Part shown: positions 26,710 to 35,762 of the stretch, one piece after another
Numbering within the stretch: the stretch's first letter is position 1
Layout: every line of letters begins with the position of its first letter
Source: Salegentibacter maritimus
GTDB taxonomy: Bacteria > Bacteroidota > Bacteroidia > Flavobacteriales > Flavobacteriaceae
Reading direction: 5' to 3'
Assembly (NCBI RefSeq): GCF_016236915.1
Contig: NZ_JAEHOK010000009.1
Coordinates: 1 to 64,000, forward strand
DNA length: 64,000 nucleotides
The notes under the pieces: model-generated
What the model was told of the DNA's origin: nothing
The model's input: the letters and a program-made list of their open reading frames with translations, nothing else
Database searches by the model: none
Program-made: the position numbers and the translations under genes

Positions 26710-26741
26710 AGACCTCACAGGTTTTTTTACCGGTGAGGTCT
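26710..26741. terminator. Hairpin between convergent genes
   Basis: AGACCTCAC-agg...ccg-GTGAGGTCT forms a stem of 9 bp plus two more pairs, with a T-run in the loop. It lies between the ends of the decarboxylase and SIMPL genes and could end both transcripts. Confidence 0.55.
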
Positions 26742-26747
26742 TAATAT

Positions 26748-27473
26748 TTAATCAATTTCATAGTTTAACCGCATAGTAATAGATGCGGTTTTTTTCTTAT
26801 CGGCGGTATTATAAGCACCGCTCCAGGAATAATCTTCTCCGCTGTTTTGACCGGTGATTTGAAAAACCCCCATATTGGCATTTTTTAACTCTCCAAGATT
26901 CCCGCCGCTATTTTTGGCTATTTTTTCTGCTCGTAGTCGTGCATCTTCGGTAGCTTTCGAGATCATTTCAATTTTTAGATCGGCGAGCTTGGTATAATAG
27001 TATCTGGGTGGGGTGGAGTTAAATTGTACCCCTTTATTTAAAAGTTCGGTGATTTCCCGTGAAACCTCTTCTACAAGTTCTACATCTGATGACTCAATCT
27101 TTACAGGTTGGGTAAGTTGATAGCCCTGGAAGATACTGCCTACATAATTTCCATTCTGGTATTGGTTCTCCCGCTGTTCAGATGTTTGTACCGAATTAAA
27201 GACGATATTACTTTCCTTAATACCTTTGTTTATAAGGTAATTGCGTACTGTTTCTTTGTCAGTGTTTAGGTCGTTGTAGGCCTTTTCAAGATTAGGGCTT
27301 ACACGGCTAAACCTTCCCTCCCAAACAATAAGGTCTGAGGTGAAATTCTCACTACCTGAACCGGTTACCGAGATTACTCCATCTGGATTGGCCCTGCTAA
27401 CATAAGCTTCGCCTAGAAACCAGGCAGCAATAACTATGGCAATAGAAAACACTATAGCACTAATATATTTCAT
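26748..27473 (-). CDS. SIMPL-domain (DUF541) exported protein
   Basis: 241 residues. An N-terminal membrane anchor or signal (ISAIVFSIAIVIAAWFLGEA) precedes a SIMPL domain that starts at ISVTGSGSENFTSD and includes NLEKAYNDLNTDKETVRNYL, KIEMISKATEDARLRAEKIA and the final KKTASITMRLNYEI. SIMPL proteins are periplasmic or surface proteins of unclear role, linked in some species to kinase signalling or oxidative stress. It ends convergent with the decarboxylase gene and diverges from guaA. Confidence 0.85.
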   Translation of the reverse strand: MKYISAIVFSIAIVIAAWFLGEAYVSRANPDGVISVTGSGSENFTSDLIVWEGRFSRVSPNLEKAYNDLNTDKETVRNYLINKGIKESNIVFNSVQTSEQRENQYQNGNYVGSIFQGYQLTQPVKIESSDVELVEEVSREITELLNKGVQFNSTPPRYYYTKLADLKIEMISKATEDARLRAEKIAKNSGGNLGELKNANMGVFQITGQNSGEDYSWSGAYNTADKKKTASITMRLNYEID

Positions 27474-27544
27474 ATTGTAAGATTTTATTTCCGATAAAGA
27501 TAGAAAATAAACGTATAGGGTATTTTATTTTTGCGTCAAATTCT

Positions 27545-27552
27545 TACTTTTG
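27545..27552 (+). promoter_or_regulatory. Putative -7 element of guaA, 3 bases before the ATG
   Basis: TACTTTTG matches TAnnTTTG; a TTTT at 27523-27526, about 19 bases upstream, could serve as -33. The closeness to the ATG at 27556 would make the guaA transcript leaderless or nearly so. Confidence 0.4.
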
Positions 27553-27555
27553 CCT

Positions 27556-29088
27556 ATGCAAAAAAACGTACTCATTTTAGACTTCGGCTCGCAGTACACG
27601 CAACTCATTGCAAGGCGTGTGAGAGAACTCAATATTTACTGCGAAATTGTTCCTTTTAATAAAATTCCAGATGATATTTCGAGCTTTAAAGCGGTAATCC
27701 TTTCCGGGAGTCCGTTTTCGGTTCGGGGAGAAGATGCCCCGCATCCCGATTTATCTAAAATTCGCGGAAAACTGCCAATACTGGCTGTTTGTTATGGTGC
27801 ACAATACTTTGCGCATTTCCATGGTGGAAAAGTAGAGGCTTCTGAAACGCGCGAATATGGAAGGGCAAATCTTTCGGTAATAAAAGATGGTGAAACCTTG
27901 TTCGACGGGATTATGGAAAATTCCCAGGTTTGGATGAGCCATAGCGATACCATAAAGGAACTACCTTCTAACAGTGTGCGAATTGCCAGTACCACAGATG
28001 TTTTAAACGCAGCTTACCGAATTGAAGGAGAACAAACTTATGGTATTCAGTTTCATCCGGAAGTTTATCATTCTACCGATGGGAAACAACTGCTGGAAAA
28101 CTTTTTGGTGAAAATTGCTGAGGTAGCGCAAACCTGGACTCCGGGTAAATTTGTGGATCTCACGGTTTCAGAATTAAAAGAAAAGATAGGAGACGATAAA
28201 GTGGTTTTAGGTCTAAGTGGTGGTGTAGACTCCAGTGTAGCTGCAGTTTTATTGCATAAAGCCATAGGTAAGAACCTGTATTGTATTTTTGTAAATAACG
28301 GCTTGCTTAGAAAAGGTGAATTTGAAAGCGTTTTAGACCAATACAAAGATATGGGCTTAAACGTGAAAGGAGTAGATGCTTCTACACGATTTTTAGATGC
28401 CCTGGCAGGGATAAGCGATCCTGAAAAAAAGAGAAAAGCAATTGGAAATGCCTTTATTGAAGTTTTTGACGATGAGGCACATAAAATAAAAGATGTAACC
28501 TGGCTCGCCCAGGGAACTATATACCCAGATGTTATTGAATCTGTTTCGGTAAATGGTGGGCCTTCAGCAACTATTAAATCGCATCATAATGTAGGTGGAT
28601 TACCAGACTTTATGAAATTAAAGATCGTAGAGCCTCTAAAAATGCTTTTTAAAGACGAAGTTCGAAGAGTAGGTGCCGAAATGGGAATTGCCGACGAGTT
28701 ATTAGGAAGACATCCGTTTCCGGGGCCTGGACTGGCTATTAGAATCCTTGGCGATATTACCGCTGAAAAAGTTCGTATTTTACAGGAAGTAGATCATATA
28801 TTTATTCAGGGCTTAAGAGACTGGATGTTATATGATAAAGTATGGCAGGCCGGTGCTATTTTATTACCGGTAAGCTCTGTAGGGGTAATGGGAGATGAAC
28901 GTACTTACGAAAAAGTTGTAGCCTTAAGGGCCGTAGAATCTACCGATGGTATGACGGCAGATTGGGTAAATCTACCTTATGAATTTCTACAAAAAACCTC
29001 TAATACTATAATAAATCGGGTTAAAGGCGTTAATAGAGTAGTATATGATATTAGTTCAAAACCACCGGCTACCATAGAGTGGGAATAA
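27556..29088 (+). CDS. guaA: GMP synthase (glutamine-hydrolysing)
   Basis: 510 residues from the ATG of [20 protein letters not shown]; a TTG two codons upstream lies in the promoter motif. Class I glutamine amidotransferase half with AVCYGAQY (nucleophile C79) and [11 protein letters not shown]-pyrophosphatase half with [17 protein letters not shown]-terminal dimerisation domain with [17 protein letters not shown]. It converts XMP to GMP using glutamine. Length is standard. The next plus-strand gene follows after a hairpin. Confidence 0.98.
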   Translation: MQKNVLILDFGSQYTQLIARRVRELNIYCEIVPFNKIPDDISSFKAVILSGSPFSVRGEDAPHPDLSKIRGKLPILAVCYGAQYFAHFHGGKVEASETREYGRANLSVIKDGETLFDGIMENSQVWMSHSDTIKELPSNSVRIASTTDVLNAAYRIEGEQTYGIQFHPEVYHSTDGKQLLENFLVKIAEVAQTWTPGKFVDLTVSELKEKIGDDKVVLGLSGGVDSSVAAVLLHKAIGKNLYCIFVNNGLLRKGEFESVLDQYKDMGLNVKGVDASTRFLDALAGISDPEKKRKAIGNAFIEVFDDEAHKIKDVTWLAQGTIYPDVIESVSVNGGPSATIKSHHNVGGLPDFMKLKIVEPLKMLFKDEVRRVGAEMGIADELLGRHPFPGPGLAIRILGDITAEKVRILQEVDHIFIQGLRDWMLYDKVWQAGAILLPVSSVGVMGDERTYEKVVALRAVESTDGMTADWVNLPYEFLQKTSNTIINRVKGVNRVVYDISSKPPATIEWE

Positions 29089-29110
29089 AATTTGATCTTA
29101 AGTCATAATT

Positions 29111-29151
29111 CCCGGTGCCTGCAACTATTTTTTTAAGCTATAGGCACCGGG
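29111..29151 (+). terminator. Hairpin between guaA and the LysM gene
   Basis: CCCGGTGCCT and AGGCACCGGG form a perfect 10-bp stem around a 21-base loop containing a T7 run. It follows the guaA stop by about 20 bases. It may attenuate or end the guaA transcript, or regulate the downstream gene. Confidence 0.5.
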
Positions 29152-29186
29152 TAACAAAGTCTTATTGTGGGATTAAACCAAATAAA

Positions 29187-31163
29187 ATGAAATACCTTTT
29201 AATAGTTTGTTTTTTATTTCAGCTGTCCGGTTTTACGGCCTCGGCCCAGGAATATAAATACCATACGGTAAAGGCCGGAGAGACTGTTTACAGTATCGCA
29301 AAGGCCTACAATATTTCGGAAGAAGCCATCTATAAATACAACCCCGATGCAAAAGGTAGCTTAGAGATATCTTCAAAACTGGTAATCCCTTTAAATAGCA
29401 GTAAGGAGAAGGTTTCAACTGAAAGCGAAGATATTCAGTTTATAACCCATACGGTAAAAAGAAAGGAAACACTATACAGGCTTTCTAAAGATTATAATGT
29501 TGAGATAGATGAAATTAAAAGGTATAATAAACACCTTTATGCCGAAGAATTACAGCGTGGGGAAGAGATTTTAATTCCGCAACCTAAAAAAGGATCCGGT
29601 AATACAGAATTATCTTCTACGAAACAGCTTGATATTCCTAAAGGTAACGATCAGGAAACCCGGGAGACCAGGGAACACGTGGTTTTGCCTAAAGAAACCA
29701 AATATGGGATAGCCCGTAAATATGGGATAACTGTAAAAGAGCTGGAAGAGTTAAACCCTAAAGTAGATGTACTTAAACCGGGCGTTATGATTCGCGTTGG
29801 TACCGATGTACTGGACGAACCGGTAATTTTAACCGATGAGGTTTTTGAATTTTATGAAGTAAAACCTAAAGAAACTTTATTCGGACTTTCCCAAAAATTT
29901 GATGTTTCCCAGGATTCATTGATTTCTTTAAACCCTGCTTTGGAGGACGGACTAAAAATAGGGATGGTTCTAAAAGTTCCCAATACCGATGATAGTGAGA
30001 ATGTCCCCGGTAGTAACGATGATTTGGCCGATGCTTCAGATAATGAAAATGCCGGCAACAGAATAGATCTTTCAAACAAGTTGAGCAATTTCAATACGAA
30101 AGAACTGGTTGTTTTATTGCCCTACAACCTTAACCAGATAGATGAGGAATCTATTTCAAGCTATGAGGATGCTATTTTAGACGATCGTGTGTTACGAATC
30201 TCTTTAGACTTTTACAGCGGGGTTCGTATGGCAGTAGAGAAAGCTAAAAGTTATGGTATTTCTACCCGATTAAAAACTTACGATACAAGAAGAAATGTTC
30301 AGGAAGTTACCAATATAATTGCCTCGCATGATTTTAGAAATGTAGATGCGGTAATTGGACCTTTATTACAAAACACGACTGAAGCGGCAGCTTCTCGTTT
30401 AACTCAATATAATGTTCCTGTAATTAGTCCTTTGTCCAATAGGGAAATGAGGTCTTATCAAAACTTATTTCAGTCGCGTCCCACAGATGAGATACTTAAA
30501 AAAGGGATGTTCGATTACCTAAAGCAAAATGCCGTTGGTAAAAATGTGATTATTATTGCAGATGCTGCACATAACCAGGTGAAGAATGAACTTACCCAAA
30601 TTTTACCAAATTCCAGAGTGATTTTGCCTTCTGAAGCCTATTTGGGGGCCGATAAAATTAAAGGTTTGTTATCTGGAAGTATGGAAAACTGGGTAATCCT
30701 GGAGTCTTCTAATATTGGTTTGATAAGCAGTGCCACTTCAGCATTAAACCGTTTGGCAAGGGAGCATGAAATTACCTTATTTACTACCAATAAAAACAAT
30801 GCTTTTGAAGATGATATTATCGATAATCAGCATTTGGGCCGACTTAATTTTCATTATCCATCGGTAGACAAACAGTATAATGCCATGGTACCGGAAGAAT
30901 TTATTGAAGAGTATCAGGAGAAATTTAATATGGTGCCCAGTCAATACGTAGTTAGAGGCTACGATCTTACTTTAGACGTATTGTTACGATTGGCTTCAGC
31001 CGATAATCTTTATGATTCGTTTGAGAAGTATACCGGATTTACCGAATATCACGAAAATAAATTTCATTATACCCCTAAACGCAATGGCGGATTTTACAAT
31101 GATGCCGTGTATATTATGAGTATAGATGAAGAACTTCATTTAAACGTTGCTAATGACCAGTAA
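29187..31163 (+). CDS. LysM-repeat protein with periplasmic-binding (Peripla_BP_6) domain
   Basis: 658 residues from the Met before KYLLIVCFLFQLSGFTASAQ, a signal peptide; a GTG 24 codons upstream is rejected. Four LysM repeats occupy residues about 24-270 (YHTVKAGETVYSIAKAYNIS; THTVKRKETLYRLSKDYNVE; EHVVLPKETKYGIARKYGIT; FYEVKPKETLFGLSQKFDVS). The rest is an ABC-type substrate-binding fold (FYSGVRMAVEKAKSYGIS; VDAVIGPLLQN; YNVPVISPLSNREM). LysM binds peptidoglycan; no transporter genes are nearby, so it probably acts at the cell wall and is not an uptake receptor. It overlaps the OsmC gene by 11 bases. Confidence 0.88.
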   Translation: MKYLLIVCFLFQLSGFTASAQEYKYHTVKAGETVYSIAKAYNISEEAIYKYNPDAKGSLEISSKLVIPLNSSKEKVSTESEDIQFITHTVKRKETLYRLSKDYNVEIDEIKRYNKHLYAEELQRGEEILIPQPKKGSGNTELSSTKQLDIPKGNDQETRETREHVVLPKETKYGIARKYGITVKELEELNPKVDVLKPGVMIRVGTDVLDEPVILTDEVFEFYEVKPKETLFGLSQKFDVSQDSLISLNPALEDGLKIGMVLKVPNTDDSENVPGSNDDLADASDNENAGNRIDLSNKLSNFNTKELVVLLPYNLNQIDEESISSYEDAILDDRVLRISLDFYSGVRMAVEKAKSYGISTRLKTYDTRRNVQEVTNIIASHDFRNVDAVIGPLLQNTTEAAASRLTQYNVPVISPLSNREMRSYQNLFQSRPTDEILKKGMFDYLKQNAVGKNVIIIADAAHNQVKNELTQILPNSRVILPSEAYLGADKIKGLLSGSMENWVILESSNIGLISSATSALNRLAREHEITLFTTNKNNAFEDDIIDNQHLGRLNFHYPSVDKQYNAMVPEEFIEEYQEKFNMVPSQYVVRGYDLTLDVLLRLASADNLYDSFEKYTGFTEYHENKFHYTPKRNGGFYNDAVYIMSIDEELHLNVANDQ

Positions 31164-31554
31164 AGTTATTTATACAGGAAATTTAAGAACCGAATCTGAA
31201 CACCTTAAAAGTGGCGCCAAAATAATTACAGATGCCCCTGTAGATAATCACGGGAAGGGCGAGGCATTTTCACCAACCGATTCAGTTGCGACTGCCCTGG
31301 CAAGTTGTATGCTTACCGTTATGGGAATTAAGGCCGAAGCTATTGATGTAAACTTAAATGGAACTACGGCTGAGGTAACTAAGACCATGGCAGCCGATCC
31401 CAGGCGAATTTCAAAAGTGGAAATTGTAATTAATTTCTCAGAAAGCTATCCTGAAAAAATATGTAAAACACTGGAAAATACAGCAAAAACATGCCCGGTA
31501 TTGCAGAGTTTACATCCAGAGATGGAAAAGCTTATTAGCTTTAAATATTCATAA
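31153..31554 (+). CDS. OsmC-family peroxiredoxin-like protein
   Basis: 133 residues from the ATG of MTSKVIYTGNLRTE; its start lies inside the end of the LysM gene, implying coupled translation. The OsmC fold shows the two family cysteines in TALASCMLTVMGI and TAKTCPVLQSL. OsmC/Ohr proteins reduce organic hydroperoxides; small flavobacterial members resemble the YhfA type. Substrate not assignable. Confidence 0.9.
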   Translation: MTSKVIYTGNLRTESEHLKSGAKIITDAPVDNHGKGEAFSPTDSVATALASCMLTVMGIKAEAIDVNLNGTTAEVTKTMAADPRRISKVEIVINFSESYPEKICKTLENTAKTCPVLQSLHPEMEKLISFKYS

Positions 31555-31596
31555 AACTTAAGATTCTTTTTACAAATAAAAACTTTAAAAACACTG

Positions 31597-31624
31597 CCTT
31601 AGCCTTTTTTGATAAGGGCTAAGG
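31597..31624. terminator. Hairpin between convergent OsmC and flavin oxidoreductase genes
   Basis: CCTTAGCC-ttttttgataag-GGCTAAGG forms an 8-bp stem. It lies between two converging genes and may serve either strand. Confidence 0.5.
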
Positions 31625-31635
31625 TATAATTATAC

Positions 31636-32580
31636 TTAGAGTGCAGCAACTGCTTTTTTAGCTGTTTCGAAGTCTTGCATGATCTCTTTTACAATTTCAG
31701 CAGCAGGTTTTATCTCGTGAATTAAGCCTGAAACCTGACCAATTTCAAGCTCTCCTTCTTCCAGGTCGCCTTCAAACATTCCTTTTTTAGCCCTGGCTCG
31801 TCCCAGTAACTCAATAAGCTGTTTTTTGGTAGGATTTTTAGTGTATAATTCCTGAACATCATTAAAGAACTTATTTTTTAGAAGCCTTACGGGGGCGAGT
31901 TCTTTAAGTGTAAGTTTGGTGTCGCCTTCCTGGGCTTTTACCACCATTTCTTTAAAATTAGTATGGGAAGAAGCCTCGGGGCTGGCAACAAATCGGCTAC
32001 CAATTTGTACGGCATCTGCCCCCAAAACCATCGCGGCCAGCATTCCCTGCCCGGTAGCGATCCCGCCTGCGGCGATTAAGGGAATGCTAATTTTTTCTTT
32101 TACCATTGGGATTAAGGTGAAAGTGGTGGTTTCGTCCATACCATTATGTCCGCCTGCTTCAAAACCTTCAGCAACCACAGCATCTACGCCGGCTTCCTGA
32201 GATTTTAGGGCAAATTTTATGCTGCTTACCACATGAACCACTTTAGTGCCATGTTCCTGCAGATATTTCGTCCAGGTTTTAGGATTCCCGGCTGAAGTAA
32301 AAACGATTTCTACCTTCTCTTCAATAATTATTTCCATGATCTTGTCTATATCAGGATAAAGAAGGGGAACGTTTACCGCAAATGGCTTTTGGGTTGCTTT
32401 TTTGCACTTTTCAATATGCTCTTTAAGGATTTCGGGATACATAGAGCCTGCGCCAATAATACCAAGACCACCGGCATTGCTCACGGCACTGGCAAGTTTC
32501 CAACCACTCGCCCAAACCATTCCGGCCTGTATTAGTGGGTATTGAATATTAAAAAGCTGTGTGATTCTATTTTTGGACAT
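31636..32580 (-). CDS. NAD(P)H-dependent flavin oxidoreductase (nitronate monooxygenase-like)
   Basis: 314 residues with an FMN-binding TIM barrel: PLIQAGMVWASGWKLASAVS, GGLGIIGAGSM, VEIVFTSAGNPKTW, DAVVAEGFEAGGHNG (with the family His), IPLIAAGGIATGQGMLAAMV and GADAVQIGSRFVAS. It matches the 2-nitropropane dioxygenase/FabK-like family. Nitronate detoxification is the family's known role; the true substrate is uncertain. It lies 21 bases downstream of mnmA in the same direction. Confidence 0.92.
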   Translation of the reverse strand: MSKNRITQLFNIQYPLIQAGMVWASGWKLASAVSNAGGLGIIGAGSMYPEILKEHIEKCKKATQKPFAVNVPLLYPDIDKIMEIIIEEKVEIVFTSAGNPKTWTKYLQEHGTKVVHVVSSIKFALKSQEAGVDAVVAEGFEAGGHNGMDETTTFTLIPMVKEKISIPLIAAGGIATGQGMLAAMVLGADAVQIGSRFVASPEASSHTNFKEMVVKAQEGDTKLTLKELAPVRLLKNKFFNDVQELYTKNPTKKQLIELLGRARAKKGMFEGDLEEGELEIGQVSGLIHEIKPAAEIVKEIMQDFETAKKAVAAL

Positions 32581-32601
32581 TTACTTAAATTTTTTTCGAA
32601 T

Positions 32602-33792
32602 TTAAGAAATAACCCCCGAACCTAATAACTCTTCACCTTCGTACCAGGCTACAAATTGCCCTTCGGTAATGGAAGCCTGGGGATCATCGAAAATCACATA
32701 CATTCCGTTTTCGGTTTGGTGTAAGGTAGCTTCCTGTAAAGGTTGGCGATAGCGAATTCTAGCCTGCACTTTTAAGCTTTCCTCTGTATTTAATGCAAGA
32801 TCTTTACGTACCCAATGTACCTCGTCTTGCTGAATAAAGAGTCCCTTTCTGTATATTCCAGGGTGGTTTTTTCCCTGTCCGGTATAGATTACGTTTTCTA
32901 CAACATCGGTATCAATTACAAAAAGCGGTTCGGGCGTACCGCCTACGGCAAGACCTTTACGTTGCCCCTTGGTGAAATAGTGTGCTCCCTGGTGTTTACC
33001 TACAATCTTTCCGTCAGATGGAGTATATTCATACTTTTTAACCATGTAATCCAATTCCTCTCTTTTATTGCTGAAATTGGGAGTTTCAGAAGCGTATAAT
33101 TCTTTTTCGGCCTCAATTTCTATTATTTTACCTTCCTTAGGTTGTAGTTTTTGCTGAAGAAAATCGGGCAGTCTAACTTTTCCTATAAAACAAAGGCCTT
33201 GTGAGTCTTTTTTATCGGCAGTTACCAGGTTTTGCTCTGAAGCAATTTTGCGCACTTCAGCTTTTTGTAATTCTCCAATAGGAAATAATGTTTTTGAAAG
33301 CTGCTCCTGGGTTAACTGACAGAGAAAGTAAGACTGGTCTTTGTTATTGTCTTTACCTGAAAGTAGTTGGTACACGGTTTCCCCGTTTTTGTGAATTTCC
33401 CCTTTTCGGCAATAATGGCCTGTAGCCACATAATCGGCTCCCAGATTGAGCGCAATTTTCATAAAAACATCAAACTTTATCTCACGATTACATAAAACAT
33501 CAGGATTTGGAGTACGGCCACGCTCATATTCGTTGAACATATAATCAACAATACGTTCTTTGTATTCTTCGCTAAGATCTACCGTTTGAAATGGTATACC
33601 AAGCTTATCGGCAACCATCATAGCATCATTACTATCGTCTAGCCAGGGACATTCATCAGAAATTGTTACCGAGTCGTCGTGCCAGTTTTTCATAAACAGG
33701 CCAATTACCTCATAACCCTGTTGTTGTAAAAGATATGCTGACACACTGGAATCTACTCCTCCCGATAAACCTACAACCACTTTCTTTTTCAT
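32602..33792 (-). CDS. mnmA: tRNA-specific 2-thiouridylase MnmA
   Basis: 396 residues. PP-loop [18 protein letters not shown] at the start, the nucleophilic Cys in [14 protein letters not shown], the second catalytic Cys in [18 protein letters not shown], and the C-terminal beta-barrel ([18 protein letters not shown]-like [11 protein letters not shown]). It thiolates U34 of Lys, Glu and Gln tRNAs. Length is typical of Bacteroidota MnmA. Confidence 0.97.
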   Translation of the reverse strand: MKKKVVVGLSGGVDSSVSAYLLQQQGYEVIGLFMKNWHDDSVTISDECPWLDDSNDAMMVADKLGIPFQTVDLSEEYKERIVDYMFNEYERGRTPNPDVLCNREIKFDVFMKIALNLGADYVATGHYCRKGEIHKNGETVYQLLSGKDNNKDQSYFLCQLTQEQLSKTLFPIGELQKAEVRKIASEQNLVTADKKDSQGLCFIGKVRLPDFLQQKLQPKEGKIIEIEAEKELYASETPNFSNKREELDYMVKKYEYTPSDGKIVGKHQGAHYFTKGQRKGLAVGGTPEPLFVIDTDVVENVIYTGQGKNHPGIYRKGLFIQQDEVHWVRKDLALNTEESLKVQARIRYRQPLQEATLHQTENGMYVIFDDPQASITEGQFVAWYEGEELLGSGVIS

Positions 33793-33895
33793 ACATCTAA
33801 AATTGATATTCTTTCCGAATTAAAGTCGGATAAACGGATGCAAAATTACGAAAATTTAAAAGAAACCCGGGGTGGGCTGAAGGTAGTCCTAAATA

Positions 33896-33945
33896 AAAAA
33901 GCGATCTGAAATAATAACGCGTAAATTGACTTCAGATCGCTTTTT
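33896..33945 (-). terminator. Terminator of the lipocalin-like lipoprotein gene
   Basis: AAAAAGCGATCTGAA pairs with TTCAGATCGCTTTTT around a 20-base loop, with A/T tails on both sides. It follows the stop of the minus-strand lipoprotein gene. Confidence 0.7.
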
Positions 33946-33966
33946 ACATATAATTATGTTAGAAAT

Positions 33967-34401
33967 TTACTCCTCAAATTCTGGAGCGCGGGTAAAAGTA
34001 ATAGAAGCATCGGGAAAAATACTAGGTCTAAAAATAAAACTTTTAGCGTTTTCCTGAAATTCTACCTTACCACTAATTCTTTCATTTATACCTCCCACAG
34101 GAATATTAAATGTGTAATTATCATTATCCCGGCTCCAGGTGCTCTCGGTATCATCTTCAAGCTCACAGGTTTCACCGGTTTCGGCATAATATTCAGAGTA
34201 GGTGGTACCGTCTCCTTCAAAAATTATAAAGGATTTTTTATTACAATTACTTAACTCAAAAGTAAAAGATTCACCACTAGGGAGGTTTGCATTAGAGACA
34301 AACCATTTTCCATAAATACGTTCGCCATTATTAGCATCATCGTCTTCACTACATGAGGTAAGCAATGCAATACTGAAAAGTACTATAAAAAATTTCTTCA
34401 T
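33967..34401 (-). CDS. Lipocalin-like lipoprotein
   Basis: 144 residues with a clear lipoprotein signal (MKKFFIVLFSIALLTSCSED, C17). The body (IYGKWFVSN near the N-terminus; NKKSFIIFEGDGTTYSEYY; STWSRDNDNYTF) follows the pattern of small 'lipocalin-like' Bacteroidota lipoproteins, which begin with a G-x-W strand. No function is known for the group. It has its own terminator. Confidence 0.75.
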   Translation of the reverse strand: MKKFFIVLFSIALLTSCSEDDDANNGERIYGKWFVSNANLPSGESFTFELSNCNKKSFIIFEGDGTTYSEYYAETGETCELEDDTESTWSRDNDNYTFNIPVGGINERISGKVEFQENAKSFIFRPSIFPDASITFTRAPEFEE

Positions 34402-34617
34402 AATCTAGATTTTAATTTAGTGTAAATATATTCAATTTAGAACATCTGTTACAACAAACGGATACTAAGTATAGAATATTGCAAGGAATATAACTGTGGT
34501 AGATATTAAATTCTATCAATAATTAATTTAACTATTGTTTTATGTAAATTAACAAACAGTAAACAGTTTTTGAACTACTTCTCGTTTACATTTGTGGTTA
34601 AACAAAAACTTAGAATT

Positions 34618-35592
34618 ATGAAAACATTTAAATTTACTAAAATCGTCCTACTGGCGTTTTTAACTTTTGGTCTAATTTCCTGTAGCGACGACGATGATGG
34701 AGGAGATGTAGTTGAGCCAACAAACACTATTGCTGATTTTGTTGCTGGGAATCCAGATTATTCTTCCCTTGCAGCTGCTTTAGAAGTAACGGGTCTGGAT
34801 GCGACTTTAGACGGAACAGCTAACTTTACGGTCTTTGCACCTAATAATGCAGCGTTTAATACATTTTTATCGGATAATGGCTTTAGTAGTCTTAGCGAAG
34901 TGCCGGAAGATGTTTTGACAGAGATTTTACTAAATCATGTTCAGGAAGGAGAAATCATGTCTGGTGATCTTTCTACAGGTTATATTGAAAGTATGGCTAC
35001 CGGGATGGCTTCAGAAGAAGCTCTTAGCATGTATATCAATACCGATGATGGTGTTACTATAAATGGAGTTTCTTCAGTAACTACTGCTGATGTAGAGGTA
35101 GATAACGGTATAATTCATGCTGTAGATGCTGTTATTGGGTTGCCTGATATCACAACTTTTGCTACTGCTGATCCTAATTTTGATATTTTAGTACAGGCAC
35201 TTACACGTGAGGAATCTTTTTCATTTGTGGAAACATTAATGATGACTGAAGATCCCGCTCCATTTACCGTTTTTGCTCCAACCAACGATGCTTTTGTAGC
35301 ATTATTGAGTGAGTTAGAACTGGCGGCCCTTGGTGATATTCCTACTGAAACTCTAGAAGCTACCTTACAATATCACGTTGTTACGGCAGCTAATGTAAGG
35401 TCTGGAGATTTAACCGATGGTATGGCTGTTACTACGTTGCTTGGAGAAGACTTTACTGTAAACCTTGGTGATGATGTAGTAATTACTGATGGAAGAGGAA
35501 GAACTTCTACTGTAATTGCTGCCGATGTTCAAGCTAATAACGGGGTAATTCATGTACTTGATACAGTATTGCTTCCGCCTGCTGCAGAATAA
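34618..35592 (+). CDS. Lipoprotein with two fasciclin (FAS1) domains
   Basis: 324 residues from the Met before KTFKFTKIVLLAFLTFGLIS, which gives a proper lipobox (LISC, C22) followed by an acidic SDDDDGG; the longer frame adds 16 unlikely residues. Two FAS1 domains are visible with H1 boxes NFTVFAPNNAAFNTFL and PFTVFAPTNDAFVALL and H2-type endings GIIHAVDAVIGLP and GVIHVLDTVLLPP. FAS1 domains mediate cell-surface adhesion. The negatively charged tail after the lipid Cys suits surface exposure. A strong terminator follows. Confidence 0.93.
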   Translation: MKTFKFTKIVLLAFLTFGLISCSDDDDGGDVVEPTNTIADFVAGNPDYSSLAAALEVTGLDATLDGTANFTVFAPNNAAFNTFLSDNGFSSLSEVPEDVLTEILLNHVQEGEIMSGDLSTGYIESMATGMASEEALSMYINTDDGVTINGVSSVTTADVEVDNGIIHAVDAVIGLPDITTFATADPNFDILVQALTREESFSFVETLMMTEDPAPFTVFAPTNDAFVALLSELELAALGDIPTETLEATLQYHVVTAANVRSGDLTDGMAVTTLLGEDFTVNLGDDVVITDGRGRTSTVIAADVQANNGVIHVLDTVLLPPAAE

Positions 35593-35611
35593 TTTTTAGG
35601 TAAAAATAAGT

Positions 35612-35654
35612 AAAAAGGCTGGTTGAAGATTTTATCTTCAACCAGCCTTTTTTA
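35612..35654 (+). terminator. Rho-independent terminator of the FAS1 gene
   Basis: AAAAAGGCTGGTTGAAGAT pairs with ATCTTCAACCAGCCTTTTTT around a TTT loop, a near-perfect hairpin with a T tail, 20 bases after the stop. Confidence 0.9.
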
Positions 35655-35720
35655 TATCTAAAAGTCTTAACTCGATAATCGAGATTTAATTTCTCGCTGA
35701 TTTATCGCGGTTAATTTACT

Positions 35721-35754
35721 TTTTTATTGGCACCGCCAAAGGGTATAATACCTC
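35721..35754 (+). repeat. Dispersed repeat R2 (intergenic)
   Basis: TTTTTATTGGCACCGCCAAA then GGGTATAATACCTC, 31 of 34 bases equal to R3. It abuts the 3' end of the M28 peptidase gene. The palindrome CTCGATAATCGAG lies about 40 bases before it. Confidence 0.75.
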
Positions 35755-35762
35755 TAGATGGT

